Of a stretch of 64,000 nucleotides of DNA, positions 48,733 to 60,019 are shown piece by piece. Numbering within the stretch: position 1 is the first letter of the stretch; each line of letters begins with the position of its first letter. The translations under genes and the position numbers were made by a program. A model generated the notes under the pieces. The model was not told where the DNA came from. It made no database searches and worked only from the letters and a program-made list of their open reading frames with translations. The DNA is taken from positions 25,699 through 89,698 of the forward strand of contig JAQUWD010000002.1 of assembly GCA_028693055.1 (NCBI GenBank), read 5' to 3'. Source of the stretch: Eubacteriales bacterium. Lineage in GTDB: Bacteria; Bacillota; Clostridia; Christensenellales; Aristaeellaceae.

Positions 48733-50730
48733 TTATCCTTCATTGGGGTTTTGCTTGATTTGCGGCGTGGGAAAATCCGTCTCCGATGCTTCCGACGGTT
48801 CCTCGCTTTCCAATACCTTGGGGTCGGGCTTCAGCTGCTCTACGGCGGTCATGGGAGGCAGCGCCTCGCCCCGCATAACGGCTTCAAACTCGACGCGGCT
48901 TAAGGTATCGCGTTCCAGCAGGGCTTCGGCCACGGCGGTGAGCCGCTCCTTGTGATCCGTAAGGATTTGGCATGCACGCTTGTAGCAGGTATCCATCAGA
49001 CGCTTGATCTCCTGATCGATAGCCGCGGAGGTTTGCTCGCTGTATTCACGGTTCTGGCCGAACTCCATGCCAACGAACACTTCCTGATCGTTGCTTAGAT
49101 ACATGGTGCCCAGCGCGTCGCTCATACCAAACTGGGTGATAAGGCGGCGGCATAGATCGGTGGCGCGCTTTAAGTCGCTGGAGGAGCCGGTGTAGATATC
49201 GTCCAGCGTCACGTCCTCGGCGGCGTGACCGCCCAGCGCCATGGTAATCATGCCCAAAAGAGCCGTCTTGGACAGATTGTCGTTTTCTTCGTTAGGCAGG
49301 CTCAGGGTGTAGCCGCCCGCCTGACCCCGGGGAACGATGGTGATCAAATGCACGTCGTCGCACTCCGGCAGCAGATTGGCGATCACGGCATGACCTGCCT
49401 CGTGATAAGCCGTTACCTTGCGATCCTTGGGGGTTACCTTGTGGCTGCGCTTCTCCGGGCCCATCTGCACACGGGCGATAGCGTCTACCAAATCCTTTTG
49501 ACTAATGGTCTTTTTCTTGCGGCGCACGGCCATAATGGCGGCCTCGTTCATAACGTTTTCCAGATCCGCGCCGCTGGAGAAGGGCATGCGCTTGGCTACG
49601 TTCTGATAATCCACATCATCGCCGATGGGCTTGCCCTTGCTGTGTACCTTTAGGATTTCCACTCGGCCTTCTTGGTCGGGGAAATTGACGGTTACCTGAC
49701 GATCAAAGCGTCCGGGACGAAGCAGCGCAGGGTCGAGAATATCCCGACGGTTGGTGGCGGCCATTACGATGACGCCCTCATTGATGGAGAAGCCGTCCAT
49801 TTCCACCAGCAGCTGGTTCAAGGTCTGCTCCCGTTCATCATGTCCGCCGCCTAAGCCCGCGCCGCGATGGCGGCCCACCGCGTCGATTTCATCGATAAAC
49901 ACGATGGAGGGCGCGGCTTTCTTGGCCTGGTCAAACAAATCGCGAACCCGGCTTGCGCCGACGCCTACAAACATCTCCACAAAGTCGGAACCGCTGATGG
50001 AGAAGAAGGGAGCGTTGGCTTCACCGGCTACAGCCTTGGCAAGCAAAGTTTTACCGGTACCCGGAGGGCCCACCAGCAGCACGCCCTTGGGGATGCGCGC
50101 GCCCATTTCCGTATAGGCCTTGGGGTTCTTCAGGAAATCTACCATTTCCTGTAGCTCTTCCTTTTCCTCCTTGGCCCCGGCTACGTCCGCGAAGGTAACC
50201 TTGTTTTTGGAGGGGTCGCTGACACGGGCGCGGCTCTTGCCAAAGTTCATCACCTTGCTGTTGCCGCCGCCCTGACGCATCATCATGAAATACCAAAGCC
50301 CCATGGTGATGGCGATAAGAATGATAAAGGGAAGGAATTCCAGATACCACGGCGTTACCACGGGCGCACGATAGCTGACCGTAAAGGGAAGGTCGCTGAC
50401 GCTGACGTCGTCCAGCGCTTTGCCGGTTTTGGCGGCGGTCATCTGACGCACGGTGTCGATGAAGTCGTCGCCGATGGTGGTTTCAAAGTCATAGCCCCGC
50501 TCGGGGAAATCCGCGTCGGCAATGGTGCCGTTGCGGTACAAGCCCACCAGCGAGTTGCCGCGGATGGCCACCGCCTTTACGTTATCCTCCCGGATGGAGG
50601 TTAACAGCTGAGGGTATTCAATCCGACGGTTGACGGACGGGGTCAGCCCGCCGTTTAACAGGGTTGCGATCAGGAGAAAGGCTGCGATCAACACCACGTA
50701 GCCTAACAATCCTCGTTGGCTTTTTTTCAA
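48733..50730 (-). CDS. ftsH: ATP-dependent zinc metalloprotease FtsH
   Basis: [80 protein letters not shown]. Start refined to TTG 50730 with AGGAGG upstream. Confidence 0.97.
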   Translation of the reverse strand: MKKSQRGLLGYVVLIAAFLLIATLLNGGLTPSVNRRIEYPQLLTSIREDNVKAVAIRGNSLVGLYRNGTIADADFPERGYDFETTIGDDFIDTVRQMTAAKTGKALDDVSVSDLPFTVSYRAPVVTPWYLEFLPFIILIAITMGLWYFMMMRQGGGNSKVMNFGKSRARVSDPSKNKVTFADVAGAKEEKEELQEMVDFLKNPKAYTEMGARIPKGVLLVGPPGTGKTLLAKAVAGEANAPFFSISGSDFVEMFVGVGASRVRDLFDQAKKAAPSIVFIDEIDAVGRHRGAGLGGGHDEREQTLNQLLVEMDGFSINEGVIVMAATNRRDILDPALLRPGRFDRQVTVNFPDQEGRVEILKVHSKGKPIGDDVDYQNVAKRMPFSSGADLENVMNEAAIMAVRRKKKTISQKDLVDAIARVQMGPEKRSHKVTPKDRKVTAYHEAGHAVIANLLPECDDVHLITIVPRGQAGGYTLSLPNEENDNLSKTALLGMITMALGGHAAEDVTLDDIYTGSSSDLKRATDLCRRLITQFGMSDALGTMYLSNDQEVFVGMEFGQNREYSEQTSAAIDQEIKRLMDTCYKRACQILTDHKERLTAVAEALLERDTLSRVEFEAVMRGEALPPMTAVEQLKPDPKVLESEEPSEASETDFPTPQIKQNPNEG

Positions 50731-51003
50731 AACGTAAGTCCTCCTTGTATTGCCGCTCATATGCCATCAGTCCGTTTGCATACGCAAAGAAAGCCGAAGG
50801 CACGACTTTGCTATTATAGCATAGCGAATACGGAAAATACAAAGGTTTTCAGAAAGTTTTTGGGGGATAGAACAGGTTTTTACGGGTTGTTCATATTCTC
50901 GGTTTTATGCTGGTCGGATGGACGAGCGTTCCTCTGACAGATGGCATTGTTCGTGGTATAATGCATTGGACAAATGAAGTTGTCTGTGGAAGGAGGCCCC
51001 CCA

Positions 51004-51585
51004 ATGTCGCAAACAACAAAACGCGCCCTTGAAGCATCGCTGAAGAACCTATTGCTGCAAAAGCCGCTGGACAAGATCACCATCAGTGATATTGCCGAGG
51101 ATTGCGGCATCAATCGCATGACCTTCTATTATCATTTCAAGGACATCTATGACCTTGTCGAATGGTCTTGCGCGGAGGATGCAGCCAAGGCGCTTGCGGG
51201 AAAAAAGACCTACGATACATGGCAGGATGGCTTTCAGCAAATATTCGAGGCGGTCAAGGCGAACAAGCCGTTCATCATGAATGTGTACCGCTCCGTCAGC
51301 CGGGAGCAGGTGGAGAATTATCTCTACAAGGTCACATACGACCTGCTGGCGCACGTTGTCAGCGAAGCCTCGCAAGGCATGGAGGTCAGCGAGGATAACA
51401 AGGCCTTCGTGGCGAATTTCTACAAGTATGCCTTTGTGGGGCTCATGCTGGACTGGATCAAGAACGATATGCGCGGGGACGCAGCAGAGATTGTCCAACA
51501 GCTTTCGCTGCTGATGCACGGCAATTTCCCTCGTGCGCTGGAAGCCTATCGCACGGATAAGCCTACATCAAACAAGGCTGAATGA
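51004..51585 (+). CDS. TetR/AcrR family regulator (DhaS-like)
   Basis: MSQTTKRALEASLKNLLLQKPLDKITISDIAEDCGINRMTFYYHFKDIYDLVEWSC. Confidence 0.9.
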   Translation: MSQTTKRALEASLKNLLLQKPLDKITISDIAEDCGINRMTFYYHFKDIYDLVEWSCAEDAAKALAGKKTYDTWQDGFQQIFEAVKANKPFIMNVYRSVSREQVENYLYKVTYDLLAHVVSEASQGMEVSEDNKAFVANFYKYAFVGLMLDWIKNDMRGDAAEIVQQLSLLMHGNFPRALEAYRTDKPTSNKAE

Positions 51586-51605
51586 TAAAAGATGAAACAC
51601 ATGAG

Positions 51606-51634
51606 CCGCCGTGATAAAAGTTTTATCATGGCGG
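51606..51634. terminator. Hairpin between TetR gene and ohyA (terminator or operator)
   Basis: CCGCCGTGATAAAA-G-TTTTATCATGGCGG, one mismatch, followed by TCTTTCTG. Confidence 0.6.
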
Positions 51635-51713
51635 TCTTTCTGTTTATTGATGGTTTTTGCCTTGGCTGTTATCATGACAGCGTAATCCTGATGAAATGAA
51701 TGGAGGTCATCCT

Positions 51714-53489
51714 ATGTATTATTCCAGCGGAAACTACGAAGCCTTTGCCCGTCCTGAAAAGCCCGAGGGGGTTGACCATAAATCGGCTTATCTGATCGGC
51801 AGCGGTCTTGCGTCCCTCTCAGCGGCTTGCTTCCTCGTGCGCGACGCGCAGATGCCCGGTGCGCACGTCCACATTCTGGAGAAGAACGATATTCCCGGCG
51901 GCGCGCTGGATGGCGATCAGCTTGGCCAAGTGGGCTATGTCATGCGCGGCGGACGCGAGATGGACAACCATTTCGAGTGCATGTGGGATTTGTTCCGTTC
52001 GATTCCGTCTATCGAAACCGAGGGCGTGACCATTCTCGACGAATACTACTGGCTCAACAAGCATGACCCGAACTTCTCCCTGTGCCGCGCAACACAGAAT
52101 CGCGGCGAGGATGCGCATACAGACAAGAAGTTCAGCCTGTCCGATAAAGGCGCGATGGAGATCATGGATCTTTTCATGACGCCGGACGAGAAGCTGGCCA
52201 ATGTGAAGATGACCGAAATCTTCGACAAGGAGGTCTTTGACTCCGATTTCTGGCTGTATTGGCGCACCATGTTCGCCTTCAAGGACGATCAGAGCGCGCT
52301 GGAAATGAAGCGTTATATGCAGCGGTATATTCATCACATTGGCGGCCTGCCCGATTTCACCGCATTGCGCTTTACTAAGTACAACCAGTACGAGTCCATG
52401 GTGCTGCCGATGGTGAAGTATCTGGAAGCCCGTGGCGTGCAGTTCCACTACGGCGCGCAGGTCATGAACGTTCGCTTTGATATTCAGGGAAGCCGCAAGC
52501 TTGCCAAGCGCATCGAAATTCTGCGCGAGGGCAGGACCGAAAATATTGATCTCACAGAAAACGATCTGGTGTTTTACACCAATGGCAGCAATGTGGAAAA
52601 CTCCACCTACGGCAGTCAGACCAAGGCCTGCGGCTTGGACGGCGAGATTCACGAGGGCGGCACCTTTGACCTGTGGCGCAAGATCGCCGCGCAGGATGCT
52701 GCCTTCGGTCGTCCCGATAAGTTCTGCACCGACCCCGAGGACAGCTGCTGGGTCAGCGCCACGGTGAATACGCTGGACGAAAAGATCCTGCCCTACATCC
52801 GCAAGATCTGCAAGCGTGATCCGCTGTCCGGCGGCGTGGTGACGGGCGGCATCGTCAGCGTGAAGGATTCGAGCTGGCTGCTGAGCTGGACGATCAATCG
52901 TCAGCCCCAGTATCGTAATCAGCCCAAGGGGCAGGTGCTGGTGTGGCTGTACGGCATGTTCTCCGATGTTCCCGGCGACTATATCAAGAAGCCCATGCGC
53001 GACTGCACGGGCATGGAGATCTGCGAGGAGTGGCTGTATCACTTGGGCGTTCCTGCCGATCAGATCGAGAACATGGCTAAGAACAGCGCGAATACTGTGC
53101 CGGTCATGATGCCCTTCGCCAGCGCCTACTTCCAGCCCCGCGAAGCAGGCGACCGCCCTGATGTTGTCCCGGAAGGCTCGGTCAATTTCGCATTCATTGG
53201 CAATTTCGCCGAAACGCCCCGTGACACGGTGTTCACCACCGAGTATTCCATCCGCACGGCTATGGAAGCGGTCTACACGCTGCTGGACGTGGATCGCGGT
53301 GTGCCGGAGGTCTGGGGCAGTGTGTACGACATTCGCGACCTGCTGAACTCTACGGTGCAGCTGCGGGACGGTAAACCTATCACGGATATGAAGCTCGATT
53401 TGAAGCGTAGGATCGCTATTTCCGCGCTCCTCAAGGAGATCAAAGGAACGGATGTGGAGAAGCTATTGAAGGAACGCCATGTAATCTGA
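51714..53489 (+). CDS. ohyA: Oleate hydratase
   Basis: SSGNYEAFARPEKPEGVDHKSAYLIGSGLASLSAACFLVRDAQMPGAHVHILEKNDIPGGALDGDQLGQVGYVMRGGREMDNHFECMWDLFRSIPSIE; strongly diagnostic. Confidence 0.97.
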   Translation: MYYSSGNYEAFARPEKPEGVDHKSAYLIGSGLASLSAACFLVRDAQMPGAHVHILEKNDIPGGALDGDQLGQVGYVMRGGREMDNHFECMWDLFRSIPSIETEGVTILDEYYWLNKHDPNFSLCRATQNRGEDAHTDKKFSLSDKGAMEIMDLFMTPDEKLANVKMTEIFDKEVFDSDFWLYWRTMFAFKDDQSALEMKRYMQRYIHHIGGLPDFTALRFTKYNQYESMVLPMVKYLEARGVQFHYGAQVMNVRFDIQGSRKLAKRIEILREGRTENIDLTENDLVFYTNGSNVENSTYGSQTKACGLDGEIHEGGTFDLWRKIAAQDAAFGRPDKFCTDPEDSCWVSATVNTLDEKILPYIRKICKRDPLSGGVVTGGIVSVKDSSWLLSWTINRQPQYRNQPKGQVLVWLYGMFSDVPGDYIKKPMRDCTGMEICEEWLYHLGVPADQIENMAKNSANTVPVMMPFASAYFQPREAGDRPDVVPEGSVNFAFIGNFAETPRDTVFTTEYSIRTAMEAVYTLLDVDRGVPEVWGSVYDIRDLLNSTVQLRDGKPITDMKLDLKRRIAISALLKEIKGTDVEKLLKERHVI

Positions 53490-53699
53490 AGCAAAAGGAG
53501 ATGGGAGGCCAAACGTGGCTTCCCATCTCCTTTCAATTTTAACGATCCATCCTGCTCGCTTTCGAAACCATCTTCGCGAGTACTCGCAGCCAATGCTGCG
53601 AGATGTCATCAAAAGAAAATAAGAAGTCATCAATGCGCATTCAACATTTGGGAAGAATGCGCTATGATTATACCATCAAAAGCGGTGAGGAGAAGAACA

Positions 53700-55007
53700 A
53701 TGAGCAGGGACGATCAGCGGACGCAATGGTTCCGCGATAGCCGTTTCGGAATGTTTATCCACTGGGGACTATACGCCATTCCGGCGCGCGGCGAATGGGT
53801 CAAGAATCAAGAGCAGCTCACCGATGAGCAATATCAGCCATACTTTGACGCATTCAATCCGTCGCGCTACGATCCGCGCGAATGGGCGCGCTTGGCAAAG
53901 CACGCAGGCATGAAGTATGCCGTGCTCACAGCCAAGCATCACGATGGATTTTGTTTGTTCGATAGCGCCTTGACCGACTACAAAGCGACGAACACTCCTT
54001 GCGGTCGCGATCTCGTGCGAGAGTACTTGGATGCGTTCCGCGCTGAAGGGATTCGCGTCGGGCTGTACTATTCGTTGCTGGATTGGCGTCATCCCGATTA
54101 TCCGCACTATGGCGATAGTCGGCATCCCGCCCGCAATGATCCCTCGCAGAGCAATGAGCACCGCGATTGGAACCGTTATTTGGCGTATATGCACGGGCAG
54201 ATTCGCGAGCTGCTGACCAACTACGGCAAGCTCGATCTGATGTGGTTCGATTTTTCTTATGATGATCTTGAGGGCGAGGCCTGGGGCGCTAGCCACATCA
54301 TGGAGATGATTCATCAGTATCAGCCTGATATGCTGATCGACAACCGTCTGGAAGGCAGCGGCAGCTCGCGCGGTTCCATCGTGACGGCTAACCCGAAGCC
54401 TTACGCAGGCGATTTTACCTCGCCGGAGCAAATGGTGCCGCCGGACGGCTGTCTTAACGATTTGGGCGAACCCATTCCGTGGGAAAGCTGCATGACGCTT
54501 AACGATCATTGGGGCTATTTCGCGGGTGATACGCACTATAAGAGCGCGCGGCTGGTGGTTCGTTCATTGGTGGAATGCGTCAGTAAAAACGGCAACCTGA
54601 TCGTCAACGTCGGCCCCGACGCCAACGGAGAAATTCCTGCGCAGGCCCGCCAAATCCTCACCGAGGTGGGCGACTGGATGCGCGGCAACGGCGAAAGCAT
54701 TTACGGCTGCGGCAAGGCTGAATATCCCAAGCCCGAGTGGGGGCGCTACACCCAGCGCGGCAATACGCTCTATGCGCACGTGATGGAGGAGGCTGTGTCC
54801 GCGATTTGCCTGCAAAACATGGGCAAACGCGCACAGACATTGTGCCGCCTTGCCGACCACAGCGAGGTCAAGCTGACGCGATTCTGGACGCTCACAGGGT
54901 ACGATCAGCACGCGTTTTTCTTCCCCTATCCGGGGCAGGCCAGCAGCTATCCCCTGCCGGACGAAACGGATACCGTCATTTCCGTCAAATTAGCAAAGGA
55001 GGACTGA
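53700..55007 (+). CDS. Glycoside hydrolase family 29 alpha-L-fucosidase-like, no signal peptide
   Basis: RTQWFRDSRFGMFIHWGLYAIPARGEWV, YAVLTAKHHDGFCLFDSALTDYKA, LDLMWFDFSYDD. Confidence 0.92.
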   Translation: MSRDDQRTQWFRDSRFGMFIHWGLYAIPARGEWVKNQEQLTDEQYQPYFDAFNPSRYDPREWARLAKHAGMKYAVLTAKHHDGFCLFDSALTDYKATNTPCGRDLVREYLDAFRAEGIRVGLYYSLLDWRHPDYPHYGDSRHPARNDPSQSNEHRDWNRYLAYMHGQIRELLTNYGKLDLMWFDFSYDDLEGEAWGASHIMEMIHQYQPDMLIDNRLEGSGSSRGSIVTANPKPYAGDFTSPEQMVPPDGCLNDLGEPIPWESCMTLNDHWGYFAGDTHYKSARLVVRSLVECVSKNGNLIVNVGPDANGEIPAQARQILTEVGDWMRGNGESIYGCGKAEYPKPEWGRYTQRGNTLYAHVMEEAVSAICLQNMGKRAQTLCRLADHSEVKLTRFWTLTGYDQHAFFFPYPGQASSYPLPDETDTVISVKLAKED

Positions 55008-55009
55008 CC

Positions 55010-55921
55010 ATGCGGCAACTGAGCCGAAACCGCCGCCGATACATGGACAACCGCGCCGCCTTTGTGTTTCTGCTTCCTTGCATGTTAGGCTTTATCCTGT
55101 TTATGGTGCTTCCGGTGTTGGCTTCGCTGGGCATCAGCCTGACAGAATGGAATTTTCTGGGTGGACTCAAAAGCATGAAATGGGTTGGGTTAGACAATTA
55201 CGCCAAGCTCCTATCCGGCAAAGACGGCTGGTTTTCCACATCGTTTTGGAACACGCTGATCTTTGCGGCCGTCACGGTACCGGTAGGGCTCCTGCTGGGC
55301 TTGATTATGGCCTCGGTGTTTAACAATGGCGTGTACGGCTCTGCTGCGTTCCGTTTTGTGGTGTTTATCCCGTATATTTCTAGCATCGTCGCATCGCTAA
55401 TCGTGTGGCAGGTGGTGTTTCAGCCGTCTTATGGGCCGGTCAACAGCATACTGATGGCGCTGGGCGTTGAAAATCCACCCAAATGGTTTGTCAGCGCGCA
55501 GTGGGCCTTTCCGCTGATTATCACGTTCCAGATTTGGCAGACGCTGGGCTATAACATCATCGTGTTCTATGCAGGGCTTAAAAACATTTCGCCGGATCTC
55601 TATGAGGCTGCGACGACGGACGGCGCGACGGCGCTCCAAAAATTCCGTCATGTCACCGTGCCGATGATTTCCCCGACGACGTTCTTCCTGTCCACAATGG
55701 GCATCATCTCCTCCTTCAAGGTATTTGACGCGATCAAGGTCGCCACCAACGGCGGCCCCGGCAAGGCAACCTCCGTCGTCGCGTTCTACATTTACCGCGA
55801 GGCCTTCGAGAACTATCGCATGGGTACCGCCAGCGCGGCTGCGTGGGTGATGTTCATCATCATCTTTGCGATCACCATGATTCAGCTGTACGGACAGAGG
55901 AAGTGGGTGACGTATGATTAA
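55010..55921 (+). CDS. ABC sugar transporter permease (MalF-like)
   Basis: AAFVFLLPCMLGFILFMVLPVLASLGISLTEWNFLGG...LYEAATTDGATALQKFRHVTVPMISPT. Confidence 0.94.
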   Translation: MRQLSRNRRRYMDNRAAFVFLLPCMLGFILFMVLPVLASLGISLTEWNFLGGLKSMKWVGLDNYAKLLSGKDGWFSTSFWNTLIFAAVTVPVGLLLGLIMASVFNNGVYGSAAFRFVVFIPYISSIVASLIVWQVVFQPSYGPVNSILMALGVENPPKWFVSAQWAFPLIITFQIWQTLGYNIIVFYAGLKNISPDLYEAATTDGATALQKFRHVTVPMISPTTFFLSTMGIISSFKVFDAIKVATNGGPGKATSVVAFYIYREAFENYRMGTASAAAWVMFIIIFAITMIQLYGQRKWVTYD

Positions 55922-56774
55922 GGCTGCAACACAGACGCCGACCGCTCACAAGCGCATTTCAACGCGCAAGCTGATCCTCACAATCGTGATGGCGCTGGTC
56001 GTGCTGACGATGATGTTCCCGCTGCTATGGATGATTTCGACGTCGTTCAAGGTCGAGGCCGAGGTGTTCAACTTCCCGATTGAATGGATTCCTAAAACGC
56101 CAACGGTTAACAACTACACATCGGTTTGGACAGGGAACTATCACTTTGGCGAGTACTACCTAAATTCTGTGCACGTCACGGTGGCCGTGGTTATCGGGCA
56201 ACTGTTGATCTGCTCGATGGGTGCATACGCCTTTGCCAAGATGGATTTTCGCTTCAAGAGCCAGCTGTTTGCGCTGTTTCTGGCGATGATGATGATTCCC
56301 GATCAAGTCATGCTGGTGCCGCGTTTTATGCTGCTCAACTCCATCAAGCTCTACAACACGCACATTGGAATCATTCTGATGTCGGCCTTTAGCGTTTACG
56401 GCGTGTTCCTGCTTCGGCAGAGCATGGTCGGCATTCCCGACAGCATCATCGAAGCGGCGCGCATCGACGGCGCAAATCACTACCGCATCTTCTTCCAAAT
56501 CGTTCTGCCGATCAGCCGCCCAATGCTGGCTACGCTGGCTATAATGCGCTTTGTGTGGACGTGGAACGATTACCAAACGCCGCTGATCTTCCTGCGCGAC
56601 CAGAAGCTGTTCACATTGCAGCTGGGCATGTCGCAGTTCGCCGATCAGGCTGGCACAAAGTACGCGCTGCTGATGGCGGCGTCGGTACTATCGATTTTGC
56701 CGCTATTGCTGATCTTCTGCTTTGGGCAGAAAAACGTGGTGGAGGGTATGGCCGCAGGCGCGGTCAAAGGCTGA
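55914..56774 (+). CDS. ABC sugar transporter permease (MalG-like)
   Basis: PLLWMISTSFKVEAEVF...SIIEAARIDGANHYRIFFQIVLPISRPMLATLAI. Confidence 0.94.
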   Translation: MIKAATQTPTAHKRISTRKLILTIVMALVVLTMMFPLLWMISTSFKVEAEVFNFPIEWIPKTPTVNNYTSVWTGNYHFGEYYLNSVHVTVAVVIGQLLICSMGAYAFAKMDFRFKSQLFALFLAMMMIPDQVMLVPRFMLLNSIKLYNTHIGIILMSAFSVYGVFLLRQSMVGIPDSIIEAARIDGANHYRIFFQIVLPISRPMLATLAIMRFVWTWNDYQTPLIFLRDQKLFTLQLGMSQFADQAGTKYALLMAASVLSILPLLLIFCFGQKNVVEGMAAGAVKG

Positions 56775-56827
56775 TAGGATGAAGGGCAACAGCTCTTCTG
56801 AATATAGATCATAAGGAGGAAATAACC

Positions 56828-58144
56828 ATGACCAAGAAGATTCTATCCACATTGCTGGCTCTGGTGCTGCTGATGTCGTGCTTCAGCTTTGCCGCAGCGG
56901 AGGAGGCCCCGATCGAAATCACATTCCTGACCTACGATGCACAGCAAACCGACTCCGGCATGACGCGCTTTGAACAAGCCGTCGAAATGTACAAAGAGGT
57001 CAAGCCCAACGTCACCATCAACATCGACGTGCAGGCTGAAAACAGCTCCACGGACTTCCTCACCAAGCTCGATCTGCTGCAATTGACCGGCGTGACCGGC
57101 GACATCATCCAGATCCCGAGCTTCCGTGAGTACTCGGTGCGCGCCGAGCAAGGCTTCTTCTACCCGATTGATGAAATGATCGCGACGGAAGGCGTCAACT
57201 ACGACGACGTGTACGCCTATCCCACCAAGATCGCCGACAAGAGCTACGGCATCCCGTTTGAGCCCGGCATCTACGGTATCTTCATCAACAAGACCATGCT
57301 TGACGCTGCCGGCCTTGAACTGCCCAAGGAAGGCTGGACGTGGGATGACTACCGCACCTATGCCGAAAAGATGACCACCGGCACCGGCGCCGACACCATT
57401 TACGGCTCCTTCATGCATAGCTGGAGCGAGTTCAAGCGCGAAGGCCTGTTCAATGTCGTGATGGATAACCCCTACGTCAAGGAGGACGGCACGTCCAACC
57501 TCGACAGCAAGTATTTCGGCGATTGGCTGCAATACATGTACGATCTGGAAAACGTGTCCAAGTGCCAGACGCCTTACAGCGACGTCAAGGCTACCGGCCT
57601 GCACTATCGCGACATGTTCGTGACCGGCAAGGTTGCCATGATCCCGATTGGCACATGGATGATCGATAGCGTTATCGACACCACCAACTACCCGCATGAA
57701 TTTGAGACCGTGTTTGCTCCCTTCCCCGTCTTTGAGGACGGCAAAGCGGGCGTAACCCAGGGTGCAGCCAGCTACCTGTGCATCGGCGCAAACTCCACGC
57801 CCGAAAAGGCACAGGCCGCGTATGATTTCATCCGCTGGATGAGCAACGAAGGCTCCACCGCGCTCAACATCTTCCCGGCTGACAAGGGCGGCGACTTCGC
57901 CTCCGTGCTGACTGCGAAGGTTGGCGACAAGTCTAATCTCATGAACATTCAGTCGATTCTGGACGTGTGGACCAGCCCGAACATGGTCGCAAACATCATC
58001 GGCCGTGACGCCGCGCTCTTCACCGAGATTGACGCGATTTACAACAGCGAAGCCGAGCTGTTCCTCTTGGGCAGCCAGGATCTCGCCACCACTTTGGCTA
58101 ACATTCAGGAGCAGGGCAACGCCATTATCGACGCTGCAAAATGA
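56828..58144 (+). CDS. Extracellular solute-binding protein (carbohydrate ABC transporter)
   Basis: Signal peptide; ITFLTYDAQQTDSGMTRFEQAVEMYKEVKPNVTINIDVQ...YGIPFEPGIYGIFINKTMLDAAGLELPKEGWTWDDYRTYAEKMT. Confidence 0.94.
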   Translation: MTKKILSTLLALVLLMSCFSFAAAEEAPIEITFLTYDAQQTDSGMTRFEQAVEMYKEVKPNVTINIDVQAENSSTDFLTKLDLLQLTGVTGDIIQIPSFREYSVRAEQGFFYPIDEMIATEGVNYDDVYAYPTKIADKSYGIPFEPGIYGIFINKTMLDAAGLELPKEGWTWDDYRTYAEKMTTGTGADTIYGSFMHSWSEFKREGLFNVVMDNPYVKEDGTSNLDSKYFGDWLQYMYDLENVSKCQTPYSDVKATGLHYRDMFVTGKVAMIPIGTWMIDSVIDTTNYPHEFETVFAPFPVFEDGKAGVTQGAASYLCIGANSTPEKAQAAYDFIRWMSNEGSTALNIFPADKGGDFASVLTAKVGDKSNLMNIQSILDVWTSPNMVANIIGRDAALFTEIDAIYNSEAELFLLGSQDLATTLANIQEQGNAIIDAAK

Positions 58145-58190
58145 AGGATTTTCCCGTCCACTTCTTGAAACACAGAACGTGGTATGGAAG

Positions 58191-58221
58191 CCCGGGGGAG
58201 CCGCTCGCTTCCCCGGGTTTT
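58191..58221 (+). terminator. Terminator-like hairpin between SBP and histidine kinase genes
   Basis: CCCGGGGGAGCCGCTCGCTTCCCCGGGTTTT. Confidence 0.75.
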
Positions 58222-58240
58222 CTAATAAAGGAGTTTGCAC

Positions 58241-60019
58241 ATGAGCAAATGGCTTGCCCGCAGGACGCTGTTTACCAGAACGTTTTTGTTGTTGATGGTG
58301 GTAGTGAATGGCTTTGCGTTTCTGACGTTCAGCATTCTTTCCTCTGCCATTGAGGAGATTGTTAGCGATCAGATCCGCCAGCAAACGCGCGACACGCTCA
58401 ACATCGCCAATACAAAGCTGCAAAACCAGTTGATGACGGGCATTTCCGTATTGGTGGCGCTTCGCGTCAACGATCCGCTGCTGCAAAGCCTGCAAGCTCC
58501 TCCTACGACAGCCGGCGAGCGGGCCGTCGTAGCCAATGCCGTAGGCAACGTGATTTCCAATGCGTATTACGCGCTGGAAAGCGATTTGCGTGTGGCGGTT
58601 GTTTCTGATTTTGACAACATTTATGCCAACTGGGATATGTACGACAGCGCCTCGATTCTGGCGGTTCGTGATGAATATTTACGCCGTATCGCTGCGGCAG
58701 AGGCTCCTGCCGATACGCTGTACAGCGCCGTTTTCAGCGACGTTTTTTTGACGCAAACCGGTGTATCGCGAGACGTTTACGTGCAGCTGATGCCGCTGAA
58801 GAAAGCCCGCAACAAACAATTGTGCGGCGTTGCTATGGTGATGGTGCCTGAGCGCGATATCTATGAAACGCTGCGCTTCGAGCAGGAGGACGCGCACGCG
58901 ACCTATTTAACGGATCGGGACGGCGTGATCATTAGCGCGCGGGACAAAACACTGCTTGGCAGCAATGCGCAAACGGTGATCGGCGATGCAACCCCCGAAC
59001 GCATTACGCAGTCCCTGCAAACGCGGCGAACGCAGACGACCGTCATCGACGTCATGTCTCAAGGCTATGTGCAGCGCCAAGTCACCCCGATCCTGACCCG
59101 CATGGCAACCTATGTGCTGCTTGTGCTAGCCGTAGTCGTGGCGGCGTGCTTCTTTATCACGCGCGGCGTGACCAAGCCCCTCGTGAGGCTCACCAAGCGC
59201 ATGGTATCGGGTAACTACGCCGCTTTTTTGCAGGAAAGTCAAAATGATGCAGGCCGCAATGAAGTGCTGCTGTTGGAGCGCGGCTTTGATGTGATGGGGC
59301 GCGATATCGAAGCGCTACTCGCTGAAAACAAGCGTAAGGAGCAGCAAAAGCGCAGCACGGAAATTGCTGCGCTGCAAGCCCAAATTCAGCCGCATTTTCT
59401 TTTTAACACGCTCAACACCGCCCGCTGCTCCATCCTCAACCATCACGACGAAAAGGCGGCCGAGCTGCTCTACAAGCTGACCATGCTGCTGCGCATGACG
59501 CTGGTCAAAGGCGGCGAAATGGTCCCGCTATCCGAGGAATTGGAAACGGTGGACTATTATCTGGACATCATCTGCATGCGTCATCGCGTCAAATTGGTAT
59601 GCAAAAAAGACATTGCGCCGATTACGGAAGATTTTCTGGTGCCCAAGCTGCTTTTGCAGCCCGTAGTGGAAAACTGCGTGGTGCATGGGATGCTGCTGGA
59701 ACAGCAGGATGGAGAAATTCTGATTCGCACGGAAGTCGATGATGCGTTCTGGTATATTTTCGTGGAAAACAACGGCGTTTTGCTGGATCAAGAAATTGAT
59801 TTGCGAGGCAGTCAAGCGCAAAAGCATGACAGCTTTTCAGGCATGGGCGTCAAAAACGTCAATCAACGGCTGAAACTCTACTACGGCGAACAGTCCGGCC
59901 TGCGGCTGTATTGCGAGCAAGACCGCACGGTTGCACAGCTCACGCTTTCTCTCACCGCTCCCGTTGATGCAGAACGGGAGAAGCTGGATAGCCTTTGGGG
60001 AAAGGAGAACAGCCTATGA
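58241..60019 (+). CDS. YesM/LytS-type sensor histidine kinase
   Basis: Two TM segments, HAMP-like region; STEIAALQAQIQPHFLFNTLNTARCSILNHHDEKAAELLYKLTMLLRMTL; GMGVKNVNQRLKLYYG. Confidence 0.93.
   Translation: MSKWLARRTLFTRTFLLLMVVVNGFAFLTFSILSSAIEEIVSDQIRQQTRDTLNIANTKLQNQLMTGISVLVALRVNDPLLQSLQAPPTTAGERAVVANAVGNVISNAYYALESDLRVAVVSDFDNIYANWDMYDSASILAVRDEYLRRIAAAEAPADTLYSAVFSDVFLTQTGVSRDVYVQLMPLKKARNKQLCGVAMVMVPERDIYETLRFEQEDAHATYLTDRDGVIISARDKTLLGSNAQTVIGDATPERITQSLQTRRTQTTVIDVMSQGYVQRQVTPILTRMATYVLLVLAVVVAACFFITRGVTKPLVRLTKRMVSGNYAAFLQESQNDAGRNEVLLLERGFDVMGRDIEALLAENKRKEQQKRSTEIAALQAQIQPHFLFNTLNTARCSILNHHDEKAAELLYKLTMLLRMTLVKGGEMVPLSEELETVDYYLDIICMRHRVKLVCKKDIAPITEDFLVPKLLLQPVVENCVVHGMLLEQQDGEILIRTEVDDAFWYIFVENNGVLLDQEIDLRGSQAQKHDSFSGMGVKNVNQRLKLYYGEQSGLRLYCEQDRTVAQLTLSLTAPVDAEREKLDSLWGKENSL

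Noticed and set aside
51819-53042. 407-aa minus-strand ORF
   Set aside because: Fully antisense to oleate hydratase, which is unequivocal.
56843-58495. 550-aa ORF on the minus strand
   Set aside because: Antisense shadow of the solute-binding protein and kinase start; no recognisable domain, His/Val/Ala-rich composition typical of antisense reading of GC-biased codons.
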